From IMG/VR virus record IMGVR_UViG_3300034101_004648, positions 1 through 61,603 of that record: a stretch of 61,603 bases of DNA, one strand, 5' to 3'. This stretch comes from a virus. The notes beneath the pieces are model-generated. The model made no database searches. It saw only the letters and a program-made list of their open reading frames with translations, and was not told the origin of the DNA. Positions 22,454-31,970 of this stretch are shown one piece after another (the first letter of the stretch is position 1; each line of letters starts with the position of its first letter). The translations under genes were made by a program, and so were the position numbers.

Positions 22454-23136
22454 CTACCACACCCGAGCAGCAAGAAGCCTTTTTCCCTGGCATCGGCACA
22501 ATCCGTAATCCTCACCCGGCCGGCCCTATCCCTGATTGGCGCATCCGCCAGCTTGCGGAGAAGGGCATGATCAGCCCGTTTGAACCGGGCAAAGTGCGGC
22601 GCGTAGAAAACCCACTGCCAGGTCATGCCCCTTATGGCCACTTCCAGCGCCCAGTAATCAGCTACGGCACCAGCTCCTACGGCTACGACCTCACGCTTTC
22701 GCCTAAGGACTTCCGCATCTTCCGGCATGTCCCTGGCCTGATCGTTGACCCCAAGAACTTTGATGACCGCTGCCTGGCTCACGCAGAGTTGCACCATGAT
22801 GAACGGGATGGTGACTACTTCATCCTCCCCGGCCACACCTACGGCCTTGGGGCAGTAATCCCTTACCTCAAGCTCCCATCCAACGTCACCGCCCAGTTCA
22901 TCGGCAAGAGCACCTATGCCCGCTGCGGCATCATCGTGAACCTCACCCCAGGCGAAGCCGGCTGGGAGGGCCACCTCACCCTGGAGATCAGCAACAGCAG
23001 CGGCTCCGACTGCCGCATCTACGCGAATGAAGGCATCTGTCAGGCCCTGTTTTATGAGGGTATGCCCTGCGACCAGCCCTATGGGGATGGAAAGTATCAG
23101 GGCCAGCCTGCAGGGGTGACGTTGGCTAGAGTTTGA
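22450..23136 (+). CDS. dcd: dCTP deaminase
   Basis: 228 residues. Family signatures: TSSYGYDL, GKSTYARCGIIVNLTP with EAGWEGHLTLEISN (catalytic Glu region) and IYANEGICQALF. It converts dCTP to dUTP, feeding dTTP synthesis during phage replication. Phages often carry it to adjust pools towards their own base composition. Full-length for the family. Confidence 0.9.
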   Translation: MTTTPEQQEAFFPGIGTIRNPHPAGPIPDWRIRQLAEKGMISPFEPGKVRRVENPLPGHAPYGHFQRPVISYGTSSYGYDLTLSPKDFRIFRHVPGLIVDPKNFDDRCLAHAELHHDERDGDYFILPGHTYGLGAVIPYLKLPSNVTAQFIGKSTYARCGIIVNLTPGEAGWEGHLTLEISNSSGSDCRIYANEGICQALFYEGMPCDQPYGDGKYQGQPAGVTLARV

Positions 23137-23171
23137 TTGACTTGATTATTGCTTTCACCACCAGAGAAACC

Positions 23172-23423
23172 GTGACCAAATTCCTGATCGCCGCAGCTCT
23201 AGCTCTGGCCTTGACCGGCTGCACCGCTCCAGATCAAGCATTGCGATCGTTGAAGAAGGCTGGCTTTATAGACATTGAGATAAGGGGCCATAATTGGCTT
23301 AGGTGCCGAGCCGCATTCTTTGCTACTGACTTTAGGGCAACAGCTGCGACCGGTAAAGTAGTTACAGGCACAGTCTGTAATTCATCCCTTCGCAAAAACT
23401 ACGCTGAAATCCGTTTTGATTGA
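23172..23423 (+). CDS. Small lipoprotein
   Basis: 83 residues from GTG 23172: a signal peptide (TKFLIAAALALALTGC) with lipobox LTGC, then ALRSLKKAGFIDIEIRGH and a Cys-containing domain. Resembles a family of short phage lipoproteins with an 'AxRxLxxAGFxxI' start. A superinfection or envelope role is possible. Confidence 0.65.
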   Translation: MTKFLIAAALALALTGCTAPDQALRSLKKAGFIDIEIRGHNWLRCRAAFFATDFRATAATGKVVTGTVCNSSLRKNYAEIRFD

Positions 23424-23456
23424 TTGCTTTACATTTTACCGCCGCTACCACAGACC

Positions 23457-23834
23457 ATGCCTGAACCCGACTTTCGCGCCGCCCTGCAGCAGCTAGCCGA
23501 TGCTGTTGACGGGTGGGAGATGGAGCCCGCAGCGGATGACCCGCTGGCCGTCGCCATGGATCACGCCCACAAGCTGCTGCGGGCTGCCGATGAAAGCGAG
23601 CGGCTGTCATCCGGGAGGCTGGTCAGCGAACGGCTAGACGAGCTTCTCACTGAGGTTGAGCAAAGGGATCTTGAGCCTGCTGAAGTCATCCTAGGTAGCC
23701 GTGCCTTTCAGCTTTATTGCAAAGAGAGGCACGTATACGCCCCAGGTGGAAGATTGCACGGTGGCTACCACGGCCTTTCGGTAACCAAAAGCGACTCAGA
23801 AGCTGCTGAGTATGTTGCTATTGAATGCGGGTGA
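23457..23834 (+). CDS. Protein of unknown function
   Basis: 125 residues from ATG 23457. Acidic helical N-terminal half (FRAALQQLADAVDGWEMEP) and a C-terminal part with GGRLHGGYHGLSV. Not recognised. Confidence 0.5.
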   Translation: MPEPDFRAALQQLADAVDGWEMEPAADDPLAVAMDHAHKLLRAADESERLSSGRLVSERLDELLTEVEQRDLEPAEVILGSRAFQLYCKERHVYAPGGRLHGGYHGLSVTKSDSEAAEYVAIECG

Positions 23835-23870
23835 TGACACCGCCCCCAACCCCCTTCACCACCACGGGCG

Positions 23871-24254
23871 ATGCTGACCTACGCCTCTGAAATCTGGACG
23901 CAGTACCCCAACGGCGCCACCGTCTACGACCGCACCGGGCGCAGGATTGGCAATGTGTTCGCGTGCAACCCGGAGACTGGGGAGGTGATCAGGAGGGTCC
24001 CCTGGGGGGAGGGTAGGGCCCATCCGATCGTTGCATTGTTTCGGCTGCTTGGCACCCTGCATCTTCTCAATCCCAGCCTGTCATTGATCCGCCGCCACGG
24101 CTTCTGGCTCGCGCCGCTGAGGGTTGAGCGCAAGCAGTGGCTCCACATCGGGTTTGGTCAGTGGGGTCGGGATCGTCCGCCCCTCCCAGTGCTTGACGAC
24201 CGCACCCCGGAGGAAATCTGCGGCTACGGGGATGACGGGCTTTGTAGTCACTGA
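23871..24254 (+). CDS. Protein of unknown function
   Basis: 127 residues; a beta-hairpin start (YPNGATVYDRTGRRIGNVFACNPETGEVI) similar to many phage 'tag-like' beta domains, then a hydrophobic helix and a Trp-rich end. Lies 12 bp before TerL. Confidence 0.5.
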   Translation: MLTYASEIWTQYPNGATVYDRTGRRIGNVFACNPETGEVIRRVPWGEGRAHPIVALFRLLGTLHLLNPSLSLIRRHGFWLAPLRVERKQWLHIGFGQWGRDRPPLPVLDDRTPEEICGYGDDGLCSH

Positions 24255-24266
24255 ACCCCGCCCCTG

Positions 24267-25814
24267 ATGCCCCTAAACCTCCTCCACCACGCCGCCTACC
24301 ACGACTGGGGCGGCTTCCCTGCGATGCGGGAGATGCAGGAGGCCAGGGCCGCAGAGGCGGCAATTCCGGCGGCGGCGGAGCCCTACACCAAGAGCTTCCG
24401 CGAGTACATCGCCGACAGCTTCCCGCGCTTCCCGTTTACGCCTCACACAGAACGGCTGATCGCCATGGCGCAGCGCTTCGCCGATGGCGACCTGCCGCGG
24501 CTGATGGTGGAGCTCCCCCCGAGGCACTGGAAGAGCACGATCTTCAGTCGGTTCCTGCCCGGCTACTGCCTGCGGCGGTTCCCCGATCGCTCAGGAGGCA
24601 TCTGCTGCCAGACCCAGGATCTGGCGGTGGGGTTCTCCGAGAATGCCCGCGACTACTTCGCCGCCAGCGGTGGCCCGTTGAGTCCCACCCGCTCGGGGAA
24701 GGAGGAATGGGGCACTTCCGATGGGATCGGAACGATCTGGACTGCAGGCATCGGCAAGGGCACCGGCAAGCCAGGGCACTGGCTGTTCATCGATGACCCG
24801 ATCAAGGGCAGGGAAGAGGCCGAATCGGCGGCCTTCCGCCGGCAGGTTCACAACTGGTGGGATTCGGTGCTGAGCGCCCGTGAGGAGCCCGGCAACGGCG
24901 TGGTGGTGGTTCACACCCGCTGGCATGAGGCCGATCTGATCGGCTACCTGCTGACCAAGAACGAAGAACTGGAGAAGGAGGGCCTCGAAGACGACTGCGA
25001 GCGCTGGCACGTGGTCTCCCTCCCGATCGCGGCTGTGCCCGCCAACGACATCAAGCCCCTACCGGCCACCGTCACCCGCGAGGCCGACAACCGCCAGCCC
25101 GGCGAGGCCCTGGACCCCGATCGTTTTGATGAGCGATGGATCAAGCGGAAGAGGGCCAACACGCCAGATCGGGATTGGGAGTCGATCTATCAGCAGCGGC
25201 CGAGCGCCGGGAAGGGGACCGTTTTCTTCCTGGATCGGATGCGGTTCTACGGCTGCCCGGCCTGGCCCGGTAAGCCCGACGACCCCGAGCTGCCGACGCA
25301 CTTCATCCGCCGGATCCTGTCGGTTGATTGCACCTTTGACGACACCGCCGGCAGCGACATGGTGGCGATGACCCTGTGGGGGCAGACAATCCAGGGCACC
25401 TGGTTGTTGGATCTGGTGAATGAGCGCTTGGACTTTCCCGCTACGGTGAGCATGATCCGCTCAATGCACACCCGGCACCGCTTCGGGGAGCTGGTGATTG
25501 AGAAAAAAGCCAACGGTGCTGCAGTGATCAAAACCCTCACGCAGGGCGCCCATGGCTATCAGGTGGTGGCCGCCGGGGTCGGTGACATGGGCGGCAAGGA
25601 ATCCCGCGCCAATGCTGCCAGCGTGGAGTTTAACAACGGCCGGGTGTTCCTGCCTCGCTCCGCCCCCTGGAGCAATGTGGTCAAAGATCAGTTATTGCAA
25701 TTCCCCGCAGCAACGTTCGATGACATTGTGGACAGCACAAGTCAGCTCTTGATCTATCTCTCCAGCTCTGGTCCCATCAGTTTCTCTACAGTGAGCTATG
25801 GCTATGGCGCCTAA
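24267..25814 (+). CDS. terL: Terminase large subunit
   Basis: 515 residues. ATPase: P-loop variant PPRHWKST (about residue 90), Walker B WLFIDDPI, coupling region VVVVHTRWHE. Nuclease: SVDCTFDD with metal-binding Asp and a further acidic site in the C-terminal FDDIVDS. Powers DNA packaging through the portal and cuts the genome. The sequence is of the type with a PPRHxKS P-loop rather than the lambda type. Confidence 0.92.
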   Translation: MPLNLLHHAAYHDWGGFPAMREMQEARAAEAAIPAAAEPYTKSFREYIADSFPRFPFTPHTERLIAMAQRFADGDLPRLMVELPPRHWKSTIFSRFLPGYCLRRFPDRSGGICCQTQDLAVGFSENARDYFAASGGPLSPTRSGKEEWGTSDGIGTIWTAGIGKGTGKPGHWLFIDDPIKGREEAESAAFRRQVHNWWDSVLSAREEPGNGVVVVHTRWHEADLIGYLLTKNEELEKEGLEDDCERWHVVSLPIAAVPANDIKPLPATVTREADNRQPGEALDPDRFDERWIKRKRANTPDRDWESIYQQRPSAGKGTVFFLDRMRFYGCPAWPGKPDDPELPTHFIRRILSVDCTFDDTAGSDMVAMTLWGQTIQGTWLLDLVNERLDFPATVSMIRSMHTRHRFGELVIEKKANGAAVIKTLTQGAHGYQVVAAGVGDMGGKESRANAASVEFNNGRVFLPRSAPWSNVVKDQLLQFPAATFDDIVDSTSQLLIYLSSSGPISFSTVSYGYGA

Positions 25815-25870
25815 GCATTCACTGATGCAATAATGGGACAACAAACAGGCCCAAATCCGGTGCGTTGAGC

Positions 25871-26842
25871 ATGGCCACCACCACCCGGCGCCTCAGGGCC
25901 GCCCGCAGCCAGAAGGTCAGGCCTGACCCGTGTCCTGATCTGGACCGCCTCAACGGGTTCCCGCCGCCAACGGCATGGTCGGAGCAACTGGCGGCCGACA
26001 ACCTCATGCTTGCCACGGCAATGGCCAACCGGATGGCCCGGTCCACCCGGATGCCGTTTGACGACCTCTTCCTGGTGGCCGCCAGAGGCCTGCTGAACGG
26101 CTGCCGCCGGTACGACCCCGAACGCCTCAACCCGGCCACCGGCCGCCCCTATGCCCTGAGCACGTGCGTGGTGCCCTTCATCCGCGGGGCCATGGCCCAG
26201 TGGCTGCGGGACCGGGGCCACAGCTCCGGGGTGAAGTTCCCCGATAAGTGGAGGGACGTGGCACCCACGGTGCGGCGCCTCGCCGCTGATGGGGCCACCC
26301 TTTCGGCCGTGGTGGAGGCCACCGGGCTCGCGCCTGAGGAGGTGACGGCGATCCTTGAGGCACAGGGGGCCACACGGCTCCTTGACCCTGAGGCCCTCCA
26401 CGCCAACCGTGAGCCTGTCCCGTGGGACGAGATCGAGAGCTACGACGAGCTCAACGAGGTGCTGCGGATCGCAGACGAGGCCCATGCCGCTCTGCGGTGG
26501 GCGGATCGGCAGATGCTGGAAACGGCCTGGGATGCCCAGCCCCGGCGCCAGGTGGCACGGATGCCCCACGGGCAGTTCCTGAGGCACGCCGAGGGCATCA
26601 TCTGGGGCGAGCGAATGAAGCCGGCGCCAGAGCAGCAGGCCCTGGCCCTGGTTGTGCCTGACGGGGCTGGAGGCCCCGCGGGCAGGGCGGGGAGGCGCAT
26701 CACGGATCCGGTTGAGATCCTGCAGGTGGCGGAGCAATTGGATCTGTTTGGTGCCTGTCACGACCCCCACGCAAGCGGGAAAACTGGGCCAGAAGGACTA
26801 GGCACCGGTGCAGCAGCAGCAGATCAGCCACCCAAGCAATAA
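25871..26842 (+). CDS. Phage-encoded sigma-70-like factor
   Basis: 323 residues from ATG 25871. Residues 40-118 follow sigma region 2: NLMLATAMANRMARS, MPFDDLFLVAARGLLNGCRR-YDPER, then ALSTCVVPFIRGAMAQWLRDRG (regions 2.3-2.4, DNA melting and -10 contact). Residues 130-165 resemble region 3 (RRLAADGATLSAVVEATGLAPEEV). A canonical region 4 is not evident; residues 205-245 may be a divergent one. It sits between terL and portal and its 3' end contains a late motif, so it probably directs late transcription of this phage. Confidence 0.75.
   Translation: MATTTRRLRAARSQKVRPDPCPDLDRLNGFPPPTAWSEQLAADNLMLATAMANRMARSTRMPFDDLFLVAARGLLNGCRRYDPERLNPATGRPYALSTCVVPFIRGAMAQWLRDRGHSSGVKFPDKWRDVAPTVRRLAADGATLSAVVEATGLAPEEVTAILEAQGATRLLDPEALHANREPVPWDEIESYDELNEVLRIADEAHAALRWADRQMLETAWDAQPRRQVARMPHGQFLRHAEGIIWGERMKPAPEQQALALVVPDGAGGPAGRAGRRITDPVEILQVAEQLDLFGACHDPHASGKTGPEGLGTGAAAADQPPKQ
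26776..26785 (+). promoter_or_regulatory. Late motif copy 2
   Basis: CGGGAAAACT within the 3' end of the sigma-like gene (encoding SGKT), GGG 31 nt before the portal GTG. Followed by GGGCCAGAAGGA. Confidence 0.75.
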
Positions 26843-28349
26843 GGGCGATCTGCCGTCGTTCCAGCACCCGAAGTTACGGGAGGTGATGCGCGACCTCGAT
26901 CTGGTCGCTGACTGCTGGGATCTGCTGCGAGGTGATGCAAAGAAGCGCCACCTGCCAAAGGAGGCCGGTGAACCCCGGCAGGCCTATGAGGCGCGGGTGG
27001 GGCGCAGCAGCTATCCGAGCTTTTTCAAGGATGGCGTGAGCGCCTTCGCGGGGGTGCTGAGCCGTTACCAACTGCGAGGGGTGCAGCAGGGCCTCCTCGA
27101 CGCGGCCCAGGACATCGATGGCGAGGGCAACAGCCTGAAGGCTTGGGGCCTCGGCACCGATGCCCTGGTGCTCCGGGATGGCGGCTGCCTGCTGATGGCC
27201 GACGCGCCGCAGGGGACACCTGGGAGCAGGGCGGACGAGCGGGCCCAAGGCCGCCGGCCCACGTTCTCAGCCGCCGAGCGCCGGAACGTTTTGAATTGGC
27301 GGACCGTCAAGCGGGGCGGACGGCGGGTGCCGATCGCAGTCACGATCCTGGAGTGGCACGAGGTAGAAGACGGGGATTACGGCGTCAAGCTGGAGCCCCG
27401 ATACCGGGTGATGAAGGGCGGCAGCTGGCGCCTCCTGGAGATCACCGGCAACGGCGGCAAGGGGGTCACGGCTCAATACAACATCCAGGCGGCCGTCGAT
27501 GCCGACGGGCGCCCGCAGGAGGGCACCTTCACCGGGCCCAGGGGCGAGGTGCTGGAGAGCCCGCCGGTGGTCTGGTATGGCGTCAGTCGCGACGGCTTCG
27601 GGGAGGGCGGCCTGCCGCTGCTGAGCCTGGCGAACCTCACCCTGGACTGGTTCCGCGAATACTCCGACCTGAAGGAGCTGCTGCACCGGTGCGCTCTGCC
27701 GGTGGCCGTGGTGAAGGGGCGCCGGATGGCTGGGCCCAATGGCGAGCCCCTGCCGCTGATGCTGGGGCCGAACAGCGTGGTGGAGTTCCCGAACGCCGGA
27801 TCCGGGGAGGGCCTGGAGTTTGCCGAACCCTCAGGCAACAGCCTCGACAAACACCTGGCGCACCTGGAGGGGATCGAGAAGCTGATTGATCGCAGCACCT
27901 TGTCGTTCCTGTTCAGCGGCAGTGGTGAGCGCACCGCCACCCAGGCCGAGCTGGAGGGAGCCCAACTGCAGGCCACTATCACCGCGATGGCCGAGAGCAA
28001 GAGCAGCGCCTGGGAGAGCCTCTTCCAGCTCTGGGGGGCCTTCACCGGCGAGCTGCCCCAGCCCGGCGCGGGCCTTGACCTGCTGCCAGGGGTCACCGAC
28101 AAGCCCGTGGACGATGCCTTGTTGACCTTGGCCGGCACGCTCTACGACAAGGGCCTTCTTATGCGCGAGACGGTCACGCACCTGGCGCAGAAGCGGGGCA
28201 TGTTGCGCCCTGGTGCCGATGGCCAGAAGGAGGCCGCCGATCTGGCTGCCGAGGATGAACGGCAGCGGGCACTGATGAACCCGCCGGTGCCGGGGGCGGA
28301 CGAGCTTGCAGGGGACGACGTGGACGCGCAGGGGTTGCCGCTGAGCTGA
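26808..28349 (+). CDS. Portal protein
   Basis: 513 residues starting GTG 26808, overlapping the sigma-like gene by 35 bases. The N-terminal pattern (LVADCWDLLRGDAKKRHLP, YEARVGRSSYPSFF) and central fold (DWFREYSDLKELLHRC, then IDRSTLSFLF) fit the DUF4055 type of phage portals. Forms the dodecameric ring at the capsid vertex through which TerL translocates DNA. First of the late units. Confidence 0.85.
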   Translation: MQQQQISHPSNKGDLPSFQHPKLREVMRDLDLVADCWDLLRGDAKKRHLPKEAGEPRQAYEARVGRSSYPSFFKDGVSAFAGVLSRYQLRGVQQGLLDAAQDIDGEGNSLKAWGLGTDALVLRDGGCLLMADAPQGTPGSRADERAQGRRPTFSAAERRNVLNWRTVKRGGRRVPIAVTILEWHEVEDGDYGVKLEPRYRVMKGGSWRLLEITGNGGKGVTAQYNIQAAVDADGRPQEGTFTGPRGEVLESPPVVWYGVSRDGFGEGGLPLLSLANLTLDWFREYSDLKELLHRCALPVAVVKGRRMAGPNGEPLPLMLGPNSVVEFPNAGSGEGLEFAEPSGNSLDKHLAHLEGIEKLIDRSTLSFLFSGSGERTATQAELEGAQLQATITAMAESKSSAWESLFQLWGAFTGELPQPGAGLDLLPGVTDKPVDDALLTLAGTLYDKGLLMRETVTHLAQKRGMLRPGADGQKEAADLAAEDERQRALMNPPVPGADELAGDDVDAQGLPLS

Positions 28350-28359
28350 CGGGAAAACT
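28350..28359 (+). promoter_or_regulatory. Late motif copy 3
   Basis: CGGGAAAACT directly after the portal stop, GGG 30 nt before the ATG at 28381. The following bases contain two CTGCAG half-units and CAGTAG. Confidence 0.75.
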
Positions 28360-28380
28360 GCTGCAGAGACTGCAGTAGCC

Positions 28381-29820
28381 ATGCCCAAGGGATCCCGCCG
28401 AACGTCCTACGTGCGGGATGGTCGCGGCCGGTTTGCGAGCACGCCAGGCGGCGGCGCCCCCAAGCGACCGCCTGCCAAGCGGGCCAGCCGCGGCACCAAT
28501 CGCCTGACGCGGGATAACTCCGGGCGCATCACCAGCGTGGGCGGCAATGGCGCCACAGCCCGCGGAGGACGGCTGCGCACCGGGGCGGGGAACCTCAGGG
28601 CCAGGCAGACCGATCGCCTCAAGGGGGCGCCTCAGGGGGTGCTGAGCAGGGGAGGGAAGGCGCGGGGGAAGGTGGCTGCGGCAAAGGCTGCACCGCCCAA
28701 ACCCACCGCACCGAAGCGTGTCACGGCCACCCGGCAGCGCGTCAAGCCGCCCGTGGGCACGCCTCGCAAGGGGCAGGTGGCGCGGGCACTGGCACGGGCC
28801 CAAGCCAACATGCAACGCGCCATCGCGGCAGTGGACAAAGCACAGGGGAGAAACAAGAGAAACATCAGCAGAGCCTCCGCTGAGGCGGGCATTCTTCAAC
28901 TTTCAAAGCCAGGTAGCGCTGAGGCGAGAAAGGCGAAGGCCGCCTATGACCGCCTAGAGAAAAAGATCAAGAAAGGCGAGAAAACACGTACCGCTGCCGC
29001 TAACGCTAAACAGAGATTTAGGGCGTTAGAGCGTGCGATGACGCGGGGCTACGGCCCCACGATTGCCAGGGCCAAGGTCCGAGCCGGCGGCAATCGGTCG
29101 CTCCTGGAGCCAGCGCCGGGCGATCGGATCAAGGGCGGCCGGCAAGGGGGCACCATCGCCAAGCCCCGCGGGATGAAACCGGGGGCACTGGCAGCCAAGC
29201 GACAGAAGCCCGCCGGCAAACAGAAAAAGCCGCTAACCAAAGAAAGAATTAGCGCGGCTAAGGGGAAAATCACCGCCAAATTAACCGCCGTTTTGGATGA
29301 AATCAGGAAAGTCGAAAACGCCAAGAATCGCGATAACACCCCAGCCTCAAGCGGCTTTAGCCCTCGCTACCTTAAACTGATCGCAAGAGGGCAAAAGGCT
29401 GATAAGCAGCTGGAATCACTAAGAAGAGCTTCAAAAAGGCTTAAGCAAATTGAACTAAGCTACGATCCCGCAAAGTATGGCTATGGTCGCGGCACAGATC
29501 AGCGCAAGTCTCTGGCGACTGAGATCCGCAACGCTCGCAAGCAGCTCACGACACTGCAACGCGAAGAAGCTACAGCAAAAAAAGTGTATGAAGCTGATCC
29601 CGTTGTTAAATTCGGCTTATGGGGGGAAATTGGACAAAATAGAAAGCAATCACGCAAAGCAAAAGAAAGACGCTCTAACGCATCAATGAACAGGGCTGAT
29701 AGGTATATTGGCGCAAGGATTGCAATAAGGCAGCAGCAAAACGCAATCAAGCAGCTAAGAGATAAAGCAAAGCAACAAACACAAGAGACAAACAAGCGCC
29801 AGAAGCCCCGCAAGCCCTGA
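28381..29820 (+). CDS. Basic RDxxGRF-family protein A
   Basis: 479 residues, extremely Lys/Arg/Ala-rich. N-terminus RRTSYVRDGRGRFASTPGGG is shared with four later proteins; a second conserved unit GGTIAKPRGMKPGALA lies near residue 258. The C-terminal 200 residues are helical, charged and encoded by markedly AT-richer DNA. Located between portal and MuF, where packaged head proteins are often encoded. The charge suggests DNA binding inside the capsid. Confidence 0.65.
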   Translation: MPKGSRRTSYVRDGRGRFASTPGGGAPKRPPAKRASRGTNRLTRDNSGRITSVGGNGATARGGRLRTGAGNLRARQTDRLKGAPQGVLSRGGKARGKVAAAKAAPPKPTAPKRVTATRQRVKPPVGTPRKGQVARALARAQANMQRAIAAVDKAQGRNKRNISRASAEAGILQLSKPGSAEARKAKAAYDRLEKKIKKGEKTRTAAANAKQRFRALERAMTRGYGPTIARAKVRAGGNRSLLEPAPGDRIKGGRQGGTIAKPRGMKPGALAAKRQKPAGKQKKPLTKERISAAKGKITAKLTAVLDEIRKVENAKNRDNTPASSGFSPRYLKLIARGQKADKQLESLRRASKRLKQIELSYDPAKYGYGRGTDQRKSLATEIRNARKQLTTLQREEATAKKVYEADPVVKFGLWGEIGQNRKQSRKAKERRSNASMNRADRYIGARIAIRQQQNAIKQLRDKAKQQTQETNKRQKPRKP

Positions 29821-29822
29821 TC

Positions 29823-30905
29823 ATGGCCACCATCGGCGACCAACAACTCCAGCTGGCCGACGACTACGCCGCCGCCCTGGACGCGATCGGCGATCGGGCC
29901 ACCACCAACACCAAGGCGGCCCTGCGCCGCTCCCTGGTCCGCACCCTGCGGGATCTGCGCCGGTACTACGGCCAGTTCGTGGACCCCAATCTCCCGGACC
30001 AGCCCAGCGCCGATGGCGTGACCCGCCAGCCGGGGTCCTATTCGATCGCCGATGGCTCGGCCAAGTTCCGCAAGCTCCTGGAGCTCGCCCAGGCCTTCGC
30101 CTCCGATCGAGAGCTGCAGTGGCTGCAGAACCGCTACCGAGAAGACTTCGCCGAGGCGGTGGCCCTCGGCGGTGATCTGGGCCAGCAGCTCGCGCAGACC
30201 GCCGACCCTGACGCGACCGCACAGGGGGTGTTCGTGGGCGCCAGCAGGGCCGCCGTGGAGGCCGCCGCCAGCACCGCCAGCGCCTACATCAGGGGCGAGG
30301 TGGAGAGCTTCAGGGACAACATTGCCCGGATCGTCACTGATGGCATCGGCCGCGGGAAGGCCCCCCGCGTGCTGGAGCGGGAGATCAGGACGGCACTGCA
30401 GGGGGCCAGGGATCCGCAGGGGCTCAACAACCGCATGGGGTTGGAGCAGCGGGCAGAGCTGATCGCCCGATCGGAGCTGGCCAACGCCTACGTGGGCGCC
30501 CAGAAGGCAACGGCGGCCCGCAATGGGTTCGGCTATGCCCGGTGGATCGCCACCAAGGATGAGCGGACGTGCGCGGTGTGCGCCTCGCGCCATGGCCGGA
30601 TCTACCGGCTGGACGAGATGGTGGGCACGCTTCATCCAAGATGTAGATGTAGCCTATCTCCAGTATCTTCAGAGGCGGTAGAAGAGAAAGACCCCGCCCT
30701 CAGGGCCATCCTGCTGCGGGAGGATTACTGGGAGCGCTCGCGCAAGGCCGTGGCCGAGGAGTTCGCCGCCGCCAAGGGTGGAGCCGATAAGGGCTGGCCC
30801 TTCGCCCGTGCCTCCCAGGTGCTGGAGGAGGCCGTGCGCAAGCCCTCCCCCAGCGAGCGGCGACAGTATCCAGGGATTGAGCGGGCGCCGGTGCCGGTGG
30901 GGTAG
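29823..30905 (+). CDS. MuF-like minor head protein
   Basis: 360 residues. Residues 210-285 hold the SPP1 gp7/Mu gpF signature: AELIARSELANAYVGAQ, WIATKDERTCAVCASRHG, LHPRCRCSL, with a CxxC and HPRCRC presumed metal site. A minor capsid component present near the portal, needed for head morphogenesis and sometimes ejected. Start lies two bases after the previous stop. Confidence 0.88.
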   Translation: MATIGDQQLQLADDYAAALDAIGDRATTNTKAALRRSLVRTLRDLRRYYGQFVDPNLPDQPSADGVTRQPGSYSIADGSAKFRKLLELAQAFASDRELQWLQNRYREDFAEAVALGGDLGQQLAQTADPDATAQGVFVGASRAAVEAAASTASAYIRGEVESFRDNIARIVTDGIGRGKAPRVLEREIRTALQGARDPQGLNNRMGLEQRAELIARSELANAYVGAQKATAARNGFGYARWIATKDERTCAVCASRHGRIYRLDEMVGTLHPRCRCSLSPVSSEAVEEKDPALRAILLREDYWERSRKAVAEEFAAAKGGADKGWPFARASQVLEEAVRKPSPSERRQYPGIERAPVPVG

Positions 30906-30922
30906 GGGTGCTCAAGAGGAAG

Positions 30923-30932
30923 CGGGAAAACT
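30923..30932 (+). promoter_or_regulatory. Late motif copy 4
   Basis: CGGGAAAACT-GCTGCAGTAGC, the fullest form of the extended motif. GGG lies 30 nt before GTG 30954. Confidence 0.78.
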
Positions 30933-30953
30933 GCTGCAGTAGCAGGGCTTTCA

Positions 30954-31970
30954 GTGGCGGGCGGCAGGAAAGGGCGGACTTACAGCCGCGACAACTACGG
31001 GCGGTTCACTAGCCACGGCCAAGGCGCAACAGCCAGGGGTGGGCGACTAAGGACGCCAGTGGGCAACAAGCGCCCAACACGCACCGCTCGACTGGCCCGC
31101 ATGGGCGGCACCGTTGCCAAGCCCAAAGACCTCAGGCCGGGGGCGATCACCAAGAAGGTCAAGTCAGCGCAGAAGCCCGCAACCAAGCCCACGGCGCCCA
31201 GGCGGTCTCAGGCGGCCAAGCCTGCCCGGAAGCCGCCGGTAGCCCGGAAGCGGAGCACGGCGGCGCCAAAAGCGCCCGCAAGCAGCCGCCTGATGCCTGG
31301 GGAGCTGATGAATGCGGTGGCGCGGCCGGTGAACACGATGGCGCGGCCAGCAAGAAGCCGGAACCCGTTTGGGACCAAGGATAAAGTCAAGATGAAAAAC
31401 ATACAGATAGCCTTGGCGGAGGCGGCTAAACTGGGGACTGAGTTTGGCCTTTACAAGCAAGGAAAGCGCAGGGGAGGGCAGGCAATCGCTCGTGTGATCA
31501 CAAGTTTCGGGGGGAGTATTTGGAGTCGGGATGGCGGGGCAATGCCAGTGCCGGCGAGACAAAGAGCACAGTTGAATCAACTGTCAGGGTTCTGGAAAAA
31601 TCCTGCCAAAAGAGCAATAGATGCACGCCGAAGCGGGCATTTATCTACATCAAGCCCACTGGGGCCAATACATCACGAAATTGGTCACACCAAGGATCCA
31701 AGGCTTAAAAAAGAGTACGGCTGGAGTGGCGGCATGAATCAATGGTTCAACAATTATTATGACAAAGGCGAGGGGAAGCGCTCCCTCGCAAAAAGGGTCA
31801 GCCAATACGCCACCACCAACCCCGCCGAGTTCATCGCCGAAACCTACGCCGGCCTTCGCACCGGCCGCCGCTACGACTTCCAGGTGATGCGGGCCTACCG
31901 CGAGGCCATGGGCCTCTCGCCGAACCCTGCCGCCCGCCGCCGCAGCCGCGTGAGAAGACCCAAGCCCTGA
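30954..31970 (+). CDS. Basic RDxxGRF-family protein B with zincin C-terminus
   Basis: 338 residues. Shared N-terminal unit (GRTYSRDNYGRFTS, then GGTVAKPKDLRPGAI at 51-65) followed by a basic linker. The C-terminal domain has HEIGH at 241-245 and a downstream EFIAE at 292-296, the zinc-metallopeptidase pattern seen in phage toxin-like zincins. The fusion of a packaged-type N-terminus with a protease domain suggests a processing enzyme in the head or an injected effector. Confidence 0.7.
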   Translation: MAGGRKGRTYSRDNYGRFTSHGQGATARGGRLRTPVGNKRPTRTARLARMGGTVAKPKDLRPGAITKKVKSAQKPATKPTAPRRSQAAKPARKPPVARKRSTAAPKAPASSRLMPGELMNAVARPVNTMARPARSRNPFGTKDKVKMKNIQIALAEAAKLGTEFGLYKQGKRRGGQAIARVITSFGGSIWSRDGGAMPVPARQRAQLNQLSGFWKNPAKRAIDARRSGHLSTSSPLGPIHHEIGHTKDPRLKKEYGWSGGMNQWFNNYYDKGEGKRSLAKRVSQYATTNPAEFIAETYAGLRTGRRYDFQVMRAYREAMGLSPNPAARRRSRVRRPKP

